Positions 9,324 through 18,921 are shown, counted from the stretch's first letter. The stretch: DNA of 64,000 nucleotides from an uncultured Roseibium sp. (GCF_947494555.1 NZ_CANLVF010000002.1:310001-374000), one strand, 5' to 3'. The notes: generated by a model not told the origin, from the letters alone. Made by a program: numbers and translations.

Positions 9324-10341
9324 GCGCCCGGTAAATCAGGTGCGTTCATCAAGTGACGCCCCTCTTCTAACAGTCGAGGACCTCTCGATCCGCTTCAAAG
9401 GCGCTCCGGCCAATACGGTCGACGGCGTGTCTTTCAGTGTCAACCGCGGCGAGACGCTGTGCATTGTCGGCGAAAGCGGTTGCGGCAAATCCATATCTGC
9501 GCTGGCATTGATGGGGCTTTTGCCCATGCCTCCGGCGGAAATCGCGGCTTCGCATATTTCCTTTGATGAAAGGGATTTGTTGTCGCTTCCGCCCAAAACC
9601 CGCGCGGACCTGCGCGGTGATCGCATGGCGATGATCTTTCAGGAACCGATGACGTCCCTCAACCCGGCCTTTCGCATCGGGGACCAGATTGCCGAAGGTG
9701 TGCTGCGCCACAAAGCCGTCAGCCAAGCAGACGCCCGCCAACGTGCGCTCGTCATGCTGGACCGGGTGAAAATCCCTGCTGCCGCCGAACGTCTTGACGA
9801 CTATCCGCACCAGCTTTCAGGCGGCATGCGCCAGCGGGTGATGATTGCAATGGCGCTTGCCAATGATCCGGATCTCCTCATCGCGGACGAGCCGACGACC
9901 GCGCTCGATGTGACTATCCAGGCCCAAATCCTCGACCTCATGAGAACGCTTCAGGAGGAAACGGGAACCGCACTGATCATGATCACGCATGACTTGGGTG
10001 TCGTTGCAGAAGTCGCTGATCAGGTTGCCGTCATGTATGCCGGGAAGATTGTCGAACAAGGGCCTGTTCAGGCCATCTTCGACGATCCGCAACACCCCTA
10101 CACCATCGGCCTGATGAGCTCCCTGCCCTCGCTCGGACAAAGGCAAAGCCGCTTGACCACGATTTCCGGAATGGTTCCGACAATCGACACGATGCCAACG
10201 GGCTGCCGTTTTGCACCTCGCTGTCCGTTTGCCGCAGAAGCCTGCGCGGTTGAGGTGCCGGTGCTGACTTCCATGTCGCAAACGCATCTTGCCGCCTGTC
10301 ATCTCGCTCCACTCGAAAACCACCTGGTGGAAACGGTATGA
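9316..10341 (+). CDS. Dipeptide/oligopeptide-type ABC transporter ATPase (DppD/OppD/GsiA-N type)
   Basis: 341 residues. Walker A GESGCGKS at 52-59, signature LSGGMRQR near 167, Walker B LLIADEP near 188, H-loop ITHDLG, and a C-terminal oligo_HPY extension with the cysteine set [14 protein letters not shown] that can bind an Fe-S cluster in this family. It would form an ATPase heterodimer with the next gene product and energise uptake through the two permeases downstream. It overlaps the regulator by 8 bp and the next ATPase by 4 bp (ATGA). The neighbouring gamma-glutamyltransferase-like enzyme suggests glutathione-like or gamma-glutamyl substrates rather than generic peptides; that is inference. 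Confidence 0.93.
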   Translation: MSERPVNQVRSSSDAPLLTVEDLSIRFKGAPANTVDGVSFSVNRGETLCIVGESGCGKSISALALMGLLPMPPAEIAASHISFDERDLLSLPPKTRADLRGDRMAMIFQEPMTSLNPAFRIGDQIAEGVLRHKAVSQADARQRALVMLDRVKIPAAAERLDDYPHQLSGGMRQRVMIAMALANDPDLLIADEPTTALDVTIQAQILDLMRTLQEETGTALIMITHDLGVVAEVADQVAVMYAGKIVEQGPVQAIFDDPQHPYTIGLMSSLPSLGQRQSRLTTISGMVPTIDTMPTGCRFAPRCPFAAEACAVEVPVLTSMSQTHLAACHLAPLENHLVETV

Positions 10342-11474
10342 AGCACTTTGCGCAGGACACAATACTTGAGGCGCGCAATGTTGGCCGCAATTTCACGCGC
10401 GGTGGCGGTCTCTTCCAGCAAAAGACAATCGTGAGAGCTGTCGACGGTGTCGACATGGCGGTCAGACGCGGTGAAACCCTTGCCATTGTTGGGGAAAGTG
10501 GCTGCGGGAAATCGACACTCGCCAGAACCCTGGTCCGGCTGTTGGAACCAACCAATGGCGAAGTTCTTTATGAAGGCAACGACATTGCCCACCTTCCTGC
10601 ACGCGACATGCGCAAGTTGCGCAAGGATCTGCAATTCGTCTTCCAGGATCCGTTCTCGTCGCTCAATCCGAGGATGACCGTTGGAGCCATCGTCGAAGAG
10701 CCCCTGACCGTTCACACCAACGGCAGCAAAGCTGAACGGCAGAAGAAGGTGGTCACTTTGCTGCAGCGGGTTGGGCTTCGCGCGAGCATGGCGGACAGAT
10801 ACCCGCACGAATTTTCAGGTGGCCAGCGGCAGCGCATCGGCATTGCCCGTGCCCTTGCAAGCGATCCGAAGGTGATTGTTGCCGACGAGCCCGTCTCCGC
10901 ACTCGATGTGTCCGTGCAGGCCCAGGTGATCAATCTGCTTGAAGACCTGAAAACCGAATTCAATCTTACGCTGATCCTGATCGCACACGATCTCGCCGTC
11001 ATCCGTCATATGAGCGACCGCGTTGCAGTCATGTATCTCGGCGAAGTCGTTGAGATTGGCGATACGGAAACTGTCTACGGTGCTCCCCGGCACCCTTACA
11101 CCCAGGCGCTGATGCGCTCGATCCCGGTACCGGCGCCCGGTATGCGATCAATGAAAGCGGATCTGCCGGGCGATATCCCTTCGCCGTTGAACCCTCCTTC
11201 CGGATGCCGTTTCCACACACGTTGCCGGCACGCAGACGAACGCTGCGGGACCCAGCGTCCCGTACTTGAAGCTGCCAATGGAACACGCGAGGTCGCCTGC
11301 CACCGCTGGCAGAAAATTGCAGGAACCCAGACGAGACAAAAACAAGAGCCGTCCCGAAGTGCGGCCACTGAAAAACGCTTTTCCCTTTACCGGGACTGGA
11401 GCGAAAAAAAGTCGAAAAACACCGCCTCCTCACCCGGTACCACTCCCACCCAGAGGAAAGACAAAAATGCGTAA
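10338..11474 (+). CDS. Dipeptide/oligopeptide-type ABC transporter ATPase (DppF/OppF type)
   Basis: 378 residues. Walker A GESGCGKS at 52-59, signature FSGGQRQR near 160, Walker B VIVADEPVSALD, H-loop IAHDLAV, and an oligo_HPY tail with CRFHTRCRHADERC. The tail continues about 45 residues past the usual end as a basic, low-complexity segment (about residues 330-378), which may be an unselected extension. The start overlaps the preceding gene by 4 bp, and the end overlaps the substrate-binding protein gene by 8 bp (ATGCGTAA). It partners the preceding ATPase. Confidence 0.93.
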   Translation: MKHFAQDTILEARNVGRNFTRGGGLFQQKTIVRAVDGVDMAVRRGETLAIVGESGCGKSTLARTLVRLLEPTNGEVLYEGNDIAHLPARDMRKLRKDLQFVFQDPFSSLNPRMTVGAIVEEPLTVHTNGSKAERQKKVVTLLQRVGLRASMADRYPHEFSGGQRQRIGIARALASDPKVIVADEPVSALDVSVQAQVINLLEDLKTEFNLTLILIAHDLAVIRHMSDRVAVMYLGEVVEIGDTETVYGAPRHPYTQALMRSIPVPAPGMRSMKADLPGDIPSPLNPPSGCRFHTRCRHADERCGTQRPVLEAANGTREVACHRWQKIAGTQTRQKQEPSRSAATEKRFSLYRDWSEKKSKNTASSPGTTPTQRKDKNA

Positions 11475-12972
11475 ATCTCTCCTAGCCGCACTGTTTCTCG
11501 GTGCTACATCGATGATCACCCCTGCCATGGCGGCCGACCTTCGCATCGGCCTTCAGGAGGACCCGGACGTCCTCGACCCGGATCAATCGCGGACCTTTGT
11601 CGGCCGTATCGTCTATGCATCCCTTTGCGACAAGCTTGTCGACATTACGCCGGACCTGGAAATTATTCCGCAGCTCGCCACGGGCTGGTCCTGGTCCGAC
11701 GACGGCCTGACACTCACAATGGATCTTCGCGACGATGTCACGTTTCATGACGGCACAGCGTTCGATGCCGAAGCCGTCAAAGCCAATATCGACCGTTCCC
11801 AGAACCTGCCCGAAAGCCGGCGCAAGAGTGAAGTCAAAAACATTCAATCCGTCGAGGTCACCGGCCCTCATCAGGTGCAGTTCAAGCTTAAGGGCCCAGA
11901 TGCAACACTTTTGGCACAGTTTGCAGACCGTTCCGGAATGATGCTGTCCCCGACCGCCGCCGCAGCAGCCGGTGTCGATTTGGGCGCGAAACCTATCTGT
12001 TCCGGTCCGTTCAAGTTTGTCGAGAGGATCGCCCAAGACAGGATCGTGCTGGAGAAGTTTGCCGACTATTGGAACGCGGGCGCCATCAATTTCGACAAAG
12101 TCACTTTCCTTCCCATTCCCGACACGACCGTCCGGCTGGCAAACCTGCGTTCCGGCGATCTTGATATGCTGGAGCGCCTGGCGGCTACGGATGCTGCGTC
12201 CGTGAAAGGCGATGGATCGCTTCAGTATGAAGAAGCCGTCAGTCTCGGCTATCAGGGCATTACCATAAATGTCGGCAACGGGGATCGCGCCAACAATCCG
12301 ATCGGCCAGGATGCCAAGATCCGGGAAGCCTTCAGCCTGTCTCTTGACCGCGACGCCATCAATCAGGTCGTCTTTGAAGGCGCGTTCGCACCCGGCAACC
12401 AGCCCTATCCGCCAACAAGCCCCTGGTACGACAAGGACCACCCGGTGCCGGCAAGAGACGTTGAGAAAGCCAAGGCGCTCTTGAAAGAGGCTGGTTTCGA
12501 CAGTCTTGATGTTGAGGTTCAGGTCGCCAACAACCCGGTACAGACCCAACTCATGCAGGTCGTTCAGTCCATGGCGGGTGAAGCCGGCTTCAATGTCGAA
12601 TTGAAGTCGATGGAATTTGCCAGCCTCCTGTCGGACCAGTCTGCCGGGAACTACCAGGCAAGCCAGATCGGCTGGTCAGGACGCGTCGATCCGGATGGGA
12701 ACATCCACCAGTTCGTGACCTGCGAGGGCGGCATCAACGACAGCAAGTACTGCAATCCGGAAATTGACGCCCTTCTGGATGAGGCGCGCACGTCCACAGA
12801 TCTTGAGATCCGCAAAGAGAAGTACGACGCAGCCCGCGACATCCTGAACGCGGATATGCCGCTCATCTATCTCTACCACGTCACGTGGATCTGGGCCCTC
12901 TCGGACAAGCTTGAAGGCTTCAAGCCTTATCCGGACGGCATGATCCGCCTGGAAAACGTGAAGTTCAAGTAA
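11467..12972 (+). CDS. Periplasmic substrate-binding protein of peptide-type ABC transporter (SBP_bac_5)
   Basis: 501 residues. Sec signal MRKSLLAALFLGATSMITPAMA followed by ADLRIG, then the SBP family 5 pattern (LDPDQSRT, LATGWSWSDDGLTLTMDLR, VTFHDGTAFDAEAVKANIDR, ACSLSLDRDAINQ-like region). It captures the substrate in the periplasm for the downstream permeases. The frame is open further upstream, but the ATG at 11467 is chosen because AGAGGAAAG precedes it and a clean signal peptide starts there. That start overlaps the end of the preceding ATPase. A strong hairpin follows the stop, which may favour higher expression of this gene than of the permeases. Confidence 0.93.
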   Translation: MRKSLLAALFLGATSMITPAMAADLRIGLQEDPDVLDPDQSRTFVGRIVYASLCDKLVDITPDLEIIPQLATGWSWSDDGLTLTMDLRDDVTFHDGTAFDAEAVKANIDRSQNLPESRRKSEVKNIQSVEVTGPHQVQFKLKGPDATLLAQFADRSGMMLSPTAAAAAGVDLGAKPICSGPFKFVERIAQDRIVLEKFADYWNAGAINFDKVTFLPIPDTTVRLANLRSGDLDMLERLAATDAASVKGDGSLQYEEAVSLGYQGITINVGNGDRANNPIGQDAKIREAFSLSLDRDAINQVVFEGAFAPGNQPYPPTSPWYDKDHPVPARDVEKAKALLKEAGFDSLDVEVQVANNPVQTQLMQVVQSMAGEAGFNVELKSMEFASLLSDQSAGNYQASQIGWSGRVDPDGNIHQFVTCEGGINDSKYCNPEIDALLDEARTSTDLEIRKEKYDAARDILNADMPLIYLYHVTWIWALSDKLEGFKPYPDGMIRLENVKFK

Positions 12973-12985
12973 ATCCAGAACATTG

Positions 12986-13013
12986 CGGAACCCGGCACCT
13001 TCGCCGGGTTCCG
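12986..13013 (+). promoter_or_regulatory. Intercistronic hairpin between binding protein and permease genes
   Basis: CGGAACCCGGC and GCCGGGTTCCG form an 11-bp perfect stem with a 6-nt loop, starting 14 bp after the stop of the binding-protein gene. There is no T run, so it looks less like a full terminator than an mRNA-stabilising or attenuating hairpin, which is common after binding-protein genes in ABC operons. Confidence 0.6.
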
Positions 13014-13032
13014 GTCACCGGCGGACCCCAAG

Positions 13033-13980
13033 ATGCTGTCTTTCATCGCAAGACGACTGGTAATAGCCATTCCGACCATATTCCTGGTCTCGGTATTCGT
13101 CTTTTTCCTGCAAAAACTTCTGCCGGGTGACCCGGCGCTGGTTTTGGCTGGTGAAGAACGCGATCCGGAGACGCTGGCGTTTATCCGGGAAAAATATCAC
13201 CTCAACGAACCGATCCTGCTGCAATACTTTTATTGGGTCAGTGGCATGCTGCGGGGGGACTTCGGCATATCGCTGCGAACCAATCAGCCCGTCCTTGAAC
13301 TCATTGGCGAAAAATTGCCGGTTACGATCCAGCTCGCGGTCATGGCCATGATGATTGCGATGATCATCGGCATACCTGCCGGCATCCTATCCGCAGTCAA
13401 GAAAGGCACCGCCGTCGACTACGCTGCTAATTTCGTTGCGCTTTCCGGTCTGTCGATACCGAATTTCTGGCTTGGGATCATGTTGATCATGTTGGTCTCG
13501 GTCCATCTCGGCTGGTTGCCGGCGTCCGGCTATGAGTCTCCTTTCGTCGATCCGATCCGATCCCTTGAAACAATGATCATGCCCGCCTTCGTACTCGGCA
13601 CCGCCCTGGCGGCCACACTGATGCGCCATACACGTTCGGCAATGCTTGGCGTGCTGCGGGCGGATTATGTCCGAACGGCAAGAGCGAAAGGGTTGCGGGA
13701 AAAAGTGGTTGTCCTCAAACACGCCTTCCGCAATGCCCTGTTGCCTATTGTCACATTGAGTGCCCTTTTGTTCGGCGAGCTGCTCGCCGGAGCCGTGTTG
13801 ACCGAACAGATCTTCACGATCCCCGGTTTCGGCAAGCTGATCGTCGATGCGGTGTTCACGCGCGACTACGCTGTTGTTCAGGGCGTGGTCATGTGTACGG
13901 CTGTCGGTTTCATTCTCATGAACCTTGTCGCCGATGCCCTGTATTTCCTCCTCAATCCACGCATGAGGACTGCGCTGTGA
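13033..13980 (+). CDS. ABC transporter permease (DppB/OppB type)
   Basis: 315 residues with about six TM helices. The N-terminus LSFIARRLVIAIPTIFLVSVFVFF is typical of DppB/OppB, followed by LPGDPALV and the EAA loop (YVRTARAKGLREKVVVLKHA, about 212-231) that contacts the ATPase. It forms the inner-membrane channel with the next gene product. Its stop overlaps the GTG start of the second permease by 4 bp (GTGA). Confidence 0.93.
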   Translation: MLSFIARRLVIAIPTIFLVSVFVFFLQKLLPGDPALVLAGEERDPETLAFIREKYHLNEPILLQYFYWVSGMLRGDFGISLRTNQPVLELIGEKLPVTIQLAVMAMMIAMIIGIPAGILSAVKKGTAVDYAANFVALSGLSIPNFWLGIMLIMLVSVHLGWLPASGYESPFVDPIRSLETMIMPAFVLGTALAATLMRHTRSAMLGVLRADYVRTARAKGLREKVVVLKHAFRNALLPIVTLSALLFGELLAGAVLTEQIFTIPGFGKLIVDAVFTRDYAVVQGVVMCTAVGFILMNLVADALYFLLNPRMRTAL

Positions 13981-14858
13981 CCGTTGCTGCAGACATACCC
14001 ACCGCCGGGCCCGAGGATCAGCCGAGGTCCGGAAACCGGGCCTGGAAGAAACTCAAGGCCAACAAGAGCGCCTATGTGGGTTTCCTTCTGGTCGTGTTTT
14101 TTGTCTCCATTGCCATACTCGCCCCGGTGCTGCCGATCGCAGATCCGACCGCGACGGACTGGGGTGCCATTCGCAATGGCCCTTCGGCAGCTCACTGGCT
14201 CGGGACAGACGAACTCGGCCGCGACATTCTCTCCAGGATGATCTGGGGGGCGCAGGCATCGCTGCTGGCCGGCGTGGTTTCCGTGCTGATTGCCGTCTCC
14301 ATCGGCGTGCCCTTCGGCCTGATTTCCGGATATTTCGGTGGCTGGATCGACCAGATCATCTCGCGCGCGACCGACGCTCTTCTCGCAACGCCGTTTCTCA
14401 TTCTGGCAATCGCCCTTGCCGCATTTCTCGGACCGAGCCTTACCAACGCGATGATCGCAATCGGCCTCTCGGCAATGCCGATCTTCATCCGGCTGACACG
14501 GGGCGAAGTCCTGGCAGTCAAAATGGAGGACTATGTCGAAGGTGCCCACGCAATCGGCCTCTCCACCCCAATGTTGCTAATGCGCTACATCCTGCCGAAT
14601 GTGTTCGCCCCAATTCTTGTTCAGGCAACATTGACCATTGCAACGGCCATCATCGCGGAAGCGAGCCTGTCTTTTCTCGGGCTCGGCCAACAGCCCCCGG
14701 CGCCGAGTTGGGGCTCGATGCTGAATGTTGCCAAAAACTTCATGACCCAGGCTCCCTGGATGGCGATGTGGCCAGGCATCGCGATCTTTCTGGTCGTCCT
14801 TGGCTTCAATCTTCTGGGCGACGGGCTGCGTGACGCGCTCGATCCCCGAGAAACATAA
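13977..14858 (+). CDS. ABC transporter permease (DppC/OppC type), GTG start
   Basis: 293 residues. A cytoplasmic N-terminus (AWKKLKANKSAYVGF) leads into the first TM helix, then the family hallmarks HWLGTDELGRDILSRMIWGA and an EAA loop (YVEGAHAIGLSTPMLLMRYI). An open frame reaches back to 13893, but the upstream part overlaps the previous permease deeply. The GTG at 13977 gives a 4-bp GTGA overlap and normal family length, so I choose it. It pairs with the preceding permease. Confidence 0.92.
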   Translation: MTVAADIPTAGPEDQPRSGNRAWKKLKANKSAYVGFLLVVFFVSIAILAPVLPIADPTATDWGAIRNGPSAAHWLGTDELGRDILSRMIWGAQASLLAGVVSVLIAVSIGVPFGLISGYFGGWIDQIISRATDALLATPFLILAIALAAFLGPSLTNAMIAIGLSAMPIFIRLTRGEVLAVKMEDYVEGAHAIGLSTPMLLMRYILPNVFAPILVQATLTIATAIIAEASLSFLGLGQQPPAPSWGSMLNVAKNFMTQAPWMAMWPGIAIFLVVLGFNLLGDGLRDALDPRET

Positions 14859-14893
14859 AAATACCCAGGAAACGCTCAAACCCGGATTTCCAA

Positions 14894-16681
14894 ATGACAG
14901 TCTTTACCACAAGACCCGAAATCAAAGGCACCTTCGGTGTCGTTACATCAACGCACTGGATTGCCACAGCGGTGGGAATGCGCATGCTGGAACTCGGCGG
15001 CAACGCGTTTGACGCGGCGGTCGCCACCGGTCTGGCCCTCCAGGTCGTCGAGCCGCATCTCAACGGTCCCGGCGGGGACCTGCCGGTCCTCTTCCACAAT
15101 GCAAGCCAGAACGAAACCAAAGTTCTCTGCGCGCAGGGTCCCGCCCCGGCAGGCGCAACGATCAGTCACTACAAGTCGGAAAACCTGGATCTCATTCCGG
15201 GCAATGGGTTGCTTGCGACTGTCATTCCGGGCGCGTTTGATGGTTGGATGCTGCTTTTGCGCGACCATGGCGTCCTGCCGCTCAGAACCGTTCTGGAACC
15301 GGCAATTCACTACGCCCAACAGGGGCATCCCCTTCTGCCAAGGGTCAGCGCTACAATTGCAGGGCTCAAAGAGTTCTTCGAGACCGAATGGCCGACGTCC
15401 TATCAGGCATGGGTTCCCGGCGGCATCGTTCCGGCCCCGGAGTCGAATTTCACGAACCCTGTTCTCGCCGAGACATGGTCGAGGATTTTGAAAGAGGCTG
15501 AAACTGCAACCGGCCGCGAAAACCAGATCGATGCGGCCCGCGACTGCTTCTATCGCGGGTTTATCGCAGAAGCCATCGGCGACTATCTGCAAACGGCCGA
15601 AGTGATGGATGGTTCCGGCGCTCGCCACAAGGCCGTTCTGAGCGCTGACGATCTTGCCGGATACGCGGCAGCGTACGAAGACCCGGTCAGCGCTGCCTAT
15701 AATGGCTGGACAGTCCTGAAGACCGGCCCCTGGGGTCAGGGTCCTGTTCTTTTGCAGTCATTGTCGCTTCTGCGCGGGCTCGATCTCGCTTCGCTTGAGC
15801 CCACCGGTCCACAATTCGTGCATCTTGTCACGGAGGCAATGAAACTCGCTTTCGCCGACCGGGAGGCCTATTACGGCGATCCCGGTTTCTGCGATGTCCC
15901 GCTGAACGTCCTCTTGTCGGAGGCTTATAACGCGGAAAGACGATCGCTCATTTCCGAACACGCGTCCGTCGATCTGCGTCCTGGTGTCATTCCCGGTTTT
16001 GAAGGTCAGGTCGACCGCACGATGAAAGTCATCGAAAGCGCGGGGATCTCTGAAACCGGGGTCTATGAACCGACGATGGCGCATTTGTCGGAAAAACGCG
16101 GCGATACCGTGCACATCGATGTCATTGATCGCTGGGGCAATATCGTGTCTGCGACCCCGTCCGGCGGTTGGCTGCAATCATCTCCGGTTATTCCCGGACT
16201 TGGGTTTGCGCTCAATTCCCGCGCTCAGATGTACTGGCTGGAAGACGGCCTCCCGGGTTCGCTTGCGCCGGGTAAACGTCCGCGAACCACACTCACACCC
16301 AGCATCGCCTTTCACGACGACGGGACAGCCCTTGCGTTCGGCACCCCGGGCGGTGATCAGCAAGACCAGTGGCAACTGGCCCTTTTCCTGCGCCTGGCAC
16401 ATCACGAGCGAAATCTTCAGGCAGCACTCGACATGCCGCTATTTCACACCACTCATTTTCCAGCGTCGTTCCATCCGCGTCAGCGGCAACCGGGTCACAT
16501 CATGGCGGAAGAGAGTTTTGGCGCCGACACGCTCTCAAGCCTCAGAAGCCAGGGACACTCCGTCGAAGTGGCAGATGAATGGACTATCGGCCGTTTGACG
16601 GTGGCGGCGCGAGACCCCAGCGGCCTGTTACGGGCAGGTGCAACGCCTCGCCTGATGCAAGCGTACGCGGCAGGCAGATGA
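14894..16681 (+). CDS. Gamma-glutamyltransferase-family Ntn hydrolase
   Basis: 595 residues without a clear signal peptide. The N-terminal half has the GGT pattern ATAVGMRMLELGGNAFDAAV and LNGPGGDLPVLF. The predicted self-processing site and catalytic nucleophile is Thr405 in GDTVHIDVIDRWGN, followed by SATPSGGW and PRTTLTPSIAF. GGT-family enzymes hydrolyse or transfer gamma-glutamyl groups; cytoplasmic relatives include amidohydrolases such as oxamate amidohydrolase and cephalosporin acylase-like enzymes. It lies 35 bp after the ABC permease and 16 bp before the DUF1028 gene, so it probably processes the imported substrate. Substrate is not determinable here. Confidence 0.88.
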   Translation: MTVFTTRPEIKGTFGVVTSTHWIATAVGMRMLELGGNAFDAAVATGLALQVVEPHLNGPGGDLPVLFHNASQNETKVLCAQGPAPAGATISHYKSENLDLIPGNGLLATVIPGAFDGWMLLLRDHGVLPLRTVLEPAIHYAQQGHPLLPRVSATIAGLKEFFETEWPTSYQAWVPGGIVPAPESNFTNPVLAETWSRILKEAETATGRENQIDAARDCFYRGFIAEAIGDYLQTAEVMDGSGARHKAVLSADDLAGYAAAYEDPVSAAYNGWTVLKTGPWGQGPVLLQSLSLLRGLDLASLEPTGPQFVHLVTEAMKLAFADREAYYGDPGFCDVPLNVLLSEAYNAERRSLISEHASVDLRPGVIPGFEGQVDRTMKVIESAGISETGVYEPTMAHLSEKRGDTVHIDVIDRWGNIVSATPSGGWLQSSPVIPGLGFALNSRAQMYWLEDGLPGSLAPGKRPRTTLTPSIAFHDDGTALAFGTPGGDQQDQWQLALFLRLAHHERNLQAALDMPLFHTTHFPASFHPRQRQPGHIMAEESFGADTLSSLRSQGHSVEVADEWTIGRLTVAARDPSGLLRAGATPRLMQAYAAGR

Positions 16682-16697
16682 GGAAAGGCAAGCAAAA

Positions 16698-17450
16698 ATG
16701 ACATTTTCGATTGTCGCCCGGGACAAGACCACAAGGTACTACGGGATCTCTGTTGCGAGCCGTTTCTTTGCCGCTGGAGCCGTCGTGCCGCACCTTGCCG
16801 GACAGGTTGGCGCTATCGCGACGCAAGCGCTCGTCAGTCCGATCTATGGAACGGAGGGATTGTCCCTGCTGCGCTCCGGCGTCTCGGCACAAAGGGTCAT
16901 CGACACGGTCGTGGCCCGCGACAACGGCAGCCATTCCCGCCAGATCCACCTCATTGACGCTAAAGGCCGGGCGGCAGCCTTCACGGGTGACAAGTGCATC
17001 GACTGGTGCGGTCATCTGATCGAAGACAATGTCACGGTTGCCGGAAACATGCTCTCCGGTCCGCAAGTGGTCGACGCGGCCATGGAAACCTATCTGGCAA
17101 ACTCCGGGTTGCCCCTCGAAGAAAGACTGCTGACCGCGATGGAAGCGGCAGAGGCCGCCGGCGGAGACAAGCGCGGGCGCCAGTCAGCTGCCCTCAAAAT
17201 CGTGCACGATGAAGACTATCCCTGGCTGGACATACGTTCGGACGACCATGCGGCACCACTTGAAGAACTCCGCCGTCTGCATGCAGTTGCACAGGAACGC
17301 TATCTGCATTTCGCAGAACTGATGCCGACGCGCGAAAACATCCATGGCCTTCTGGATCGCACTGAAATCGACCGGAAAATCGCGGACCTGGAAGCAGAAC
17401 GAGAGAAGGCAGGCCGTTCAAGCGCTTCCTTTGCAACGCCCCCGAGCTGA
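16698..17450 (+). CDS. DUF1028 family protein (Ntn-hydrolase-like)
   Basis: 250 residues starting MTFSIVARDKTTRYYGISVAS, with AGAVVPHLAGQVGAIATQA and VAGNMLSGPQVVDAAMETY, all hallmarks of DUF1028. The family is thought to share the Ntn-hydrolase fold and often sits next to GGT-like enzymes, as here. A good ribosome-binding site (AGGAAAGG) precedes the ATG. It ends the operon beginning with the FadR-type regulator. The C-terminal 30 residues are charged and probably disordered. The reaction is unknown. Confidence 0.88.
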   Translation: MTFSIVARDKTTRYYGISVASRFFAAGAVVPHLAGQVGAIATQALVSPIYGTEGLSLLRSGVSAQRVIDTVVARDNGSHSRQIHLIDAKGRAAAFTGDKCIDWCGHLIEDNVTVAGNMLSGPQVVDAAMETYLANSGLPLEERLLTAMEAAEAAGGDKRGRQSAALKIVHDEDYPWLDIRSDDHAAPLEELRRLHAVAQERYLHFAELMPTRENIHGLLDRTEIDRKIADLEAEREKAGRSSASFATPPS

Positions 17451-18058
17451 TGCCGAAACCCGCGTCATCGAGGCATCAGAACGTAACCGGGCACTCGGCT
17501 TTCTGTGAGCGCCCATGCAAGTTTTCACGATCCAGCGAAATCAAACGCTTAAGCCTCCAGTGCCGAGATTGAGCACGCGGCATCCGGGTCGATCAAAACG
17601 CCTGCTGTTTGCAGACGAGCCCGAAAAAAACGCTTCGTAGTGGCTGGCGCCCTTCTCTATTGTTAATATGAGATCGGGCATTCATTGCCTCCCGCGTGCA
17701 CCACATCGTGCTTCCAGGAAGACGGTGAAAAAGTAAAAACCAGCGATCAACCGTGCTGGAGCCCTCAGATCAGACAGGACCCTGCACCACCCGAAGCCAA
17801 TTCGGCATTTGGCCGGAATTTATGCGTGACGTCACGGTCGCGAAAGATTTTGTCAAAAGAGAACTTGACCTGAACGCGAGCAGGCGACGCGTACGCCCGG
17901 GCGCTCCAGCCGCACTTGAACTGACGCACTCGTCCGCAACAGATCAGACTGGAAAAAAGTTTTTGTGATTTGCCGATGGTCAGCGCTCGTCCATTCTCAC
18001 AGAGCTCTCACGAAGCCAACTGCCGAGAAATGTCAAATCCGCCAAATCGTTGGAAAAA
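17451..18058. other. Intergenic region before tRNA-Pro
   Basis: About 600 bp with no supported gene. Short open frames here (for example 17685-17873) lack ribosome-binding sites and recognisable motifs. I see no strong terminator hairpin after the DUF1028 stop. Confidence 0.5.
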
Positions 18059-18135
18059 TGGTCGGGGCAGCAAGATTCGAACTTGCGACCCTCTGCTCCC
18101 AAAGCAGATGCGCTACCAGGCTGCGCTATACCCCG
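18059..18135 (-). tRNA. tRNA-Pro (anticodon UGG), CCA encoded
   Basis: Read on the minus strand it folds as a cloverleaf. The acceptor stem is CGGGGTA paired with TGCCCCG, followed by discriminator A and an encoded CCA. There is a D arm with CCTGGTAG, an anticodon stem TCTGC/GCAGA with loop TTTGGGA (anticodon TGG), and a T arm with TTCGAAT. Length is 77 nt with the CCA. Its 5' half and upstream flank are repeated near 19.33-19.51 kb. Confidence 0.95.
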
Positions 18136-18163
18136 ATCCGTTGATTTGGGGGATGTACCGGTG

Positions 18164-18272
18164 TTCGTGGTCGGCGTCAAGAGTGGAAAAACCGGAAACC
18201 GGGAAGGTTGTGAACAGTCCCTTATCGGCTTCGTTTGCCAATCAATCCGCAGCCATCGAGGGACTGGAAACC
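18164..18272. repeat. 109-bp direct repeat, copy 1
   Basis: This block matches 19403-19511 over 109 bp without gaps and with about 7 mismatches (roughly 93% identity). It begins TTCGTGGTCGGCGTCAAGAG and ends GGACTGGAAACC. Similarity continues leftward, more weakly, into the tRNA-Pro gene. The right end of this copy contains a duplicate of the last codons of the DUF192 gene, whose functional end lies in copy 2. Confidence 0.9.
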
Positions 18273-18357
18273 GGGTAACGGCAACCGGGCCGAGCAAATT
18301 TCGTCCAAGATGAGCGCTCAGATTTGCTACACTGCATTATCGTTTCGGAGGAATGTC

Positions 18358-18714
18358 ATGAGAAACAAATTTATTGTCCTGAGCGCAGTAACGTTTTGTA
18401 TTTCAATTATTTTTTTGGCGTGGCTGATTGCCATCTATATTGGTGAAAATGCGCCGCGCCCGGACCCTATTATCGATGAGACGGGAGCCGAAATTCCGCC
18501 TCTTGTCTTTCTCGATACAACGAACAATCTCGTATTGCCATTTTTGATATCTGTTGGGGGTCTCCTTTCGACACTCACAACGATTGCGCTCGGCTGGCGC
18601 ACGGATCGTCGTCAGGCCGTAGAAAGTGAGCTTAAATCGCGCGAGCTGGAACTTAAAATCAAGGAAATGGAACTAAAACTTCTGCAGGCTACGAAACCCG
18701 CGGCGGGCTCGTGA
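18358..18714 (+). CDS. Small membrane protein with C-terminal coiled coil, function unknown
   Basis: 118 residues. One TM helix at about 5-27 (FIVLSAVTFCISIIFLAWLI), a second hydrophobic helix at about 60-82, and a charged C-terminal coiled coil rich in E, L and K (SELKSRELELKIKEMELKLL). The ATG at 18358 is chosen because GGAGG lies just upstream; the frame is open to 18235. It sits inside the segment bounded by the 109-bp direct repeats, next to an integrase remnant, so it may be island cargo. I recognise no family. Confidence 0.6.
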   Translation: MRNKFIVLSAVTFCISIIFLAWLIAIYIGENAPRPDPIIDETGAEIPPLVFLDTTNNLVLPFLISVGGLLSTLTTIALGWRTDRRQAVESELKSRELELKIKEMELKLLQATKPAAGS

Positions 18715-18891
18715 TGAGGAGGTTTGAAAAGCCAACCTTTTCGGAGATCGCAAGCAGCACGAAATCCATTGGCGACATCGTGGTCACTGATTTCAAGATC
18801 CATGATCTCAGGCACGATTTCGCATCAACGCTTTTGCGGGTTAGCGGCGCTCAACACCAGGTACCCGCTGATCGGGCACAATTCCAAATAA
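18714..18891 (+). pseudogene. Tyrosine recombinase (phage integrase) C-terminal remnant, frameshifted
   Basis: The frame from 18714 encodes DFKIHDLRHDFASTLLRVSG, carrying the His-x-Leu-Arg-His catalytic box of tyrosine recombinases. Around 18845-18850 the match moves to the next frame, which reads ALNTRYPLIGHNSK before a stop at 18889-18891. LIGHNS corresponds to the family's LLGH(S/K)S motif that precedes the catalytic tyrosine. The N-terminal and core-binding regions and the Tyr segment are missing, so this is a broken fragment. Its place beside a tRNA gene and between direct repeats supports a decayed integrative element. Confidence 0.8.
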
Positions 18892-18921
18892 TTTCACGGA
18901 AGAAAAAAGGACGTCGCCCCG

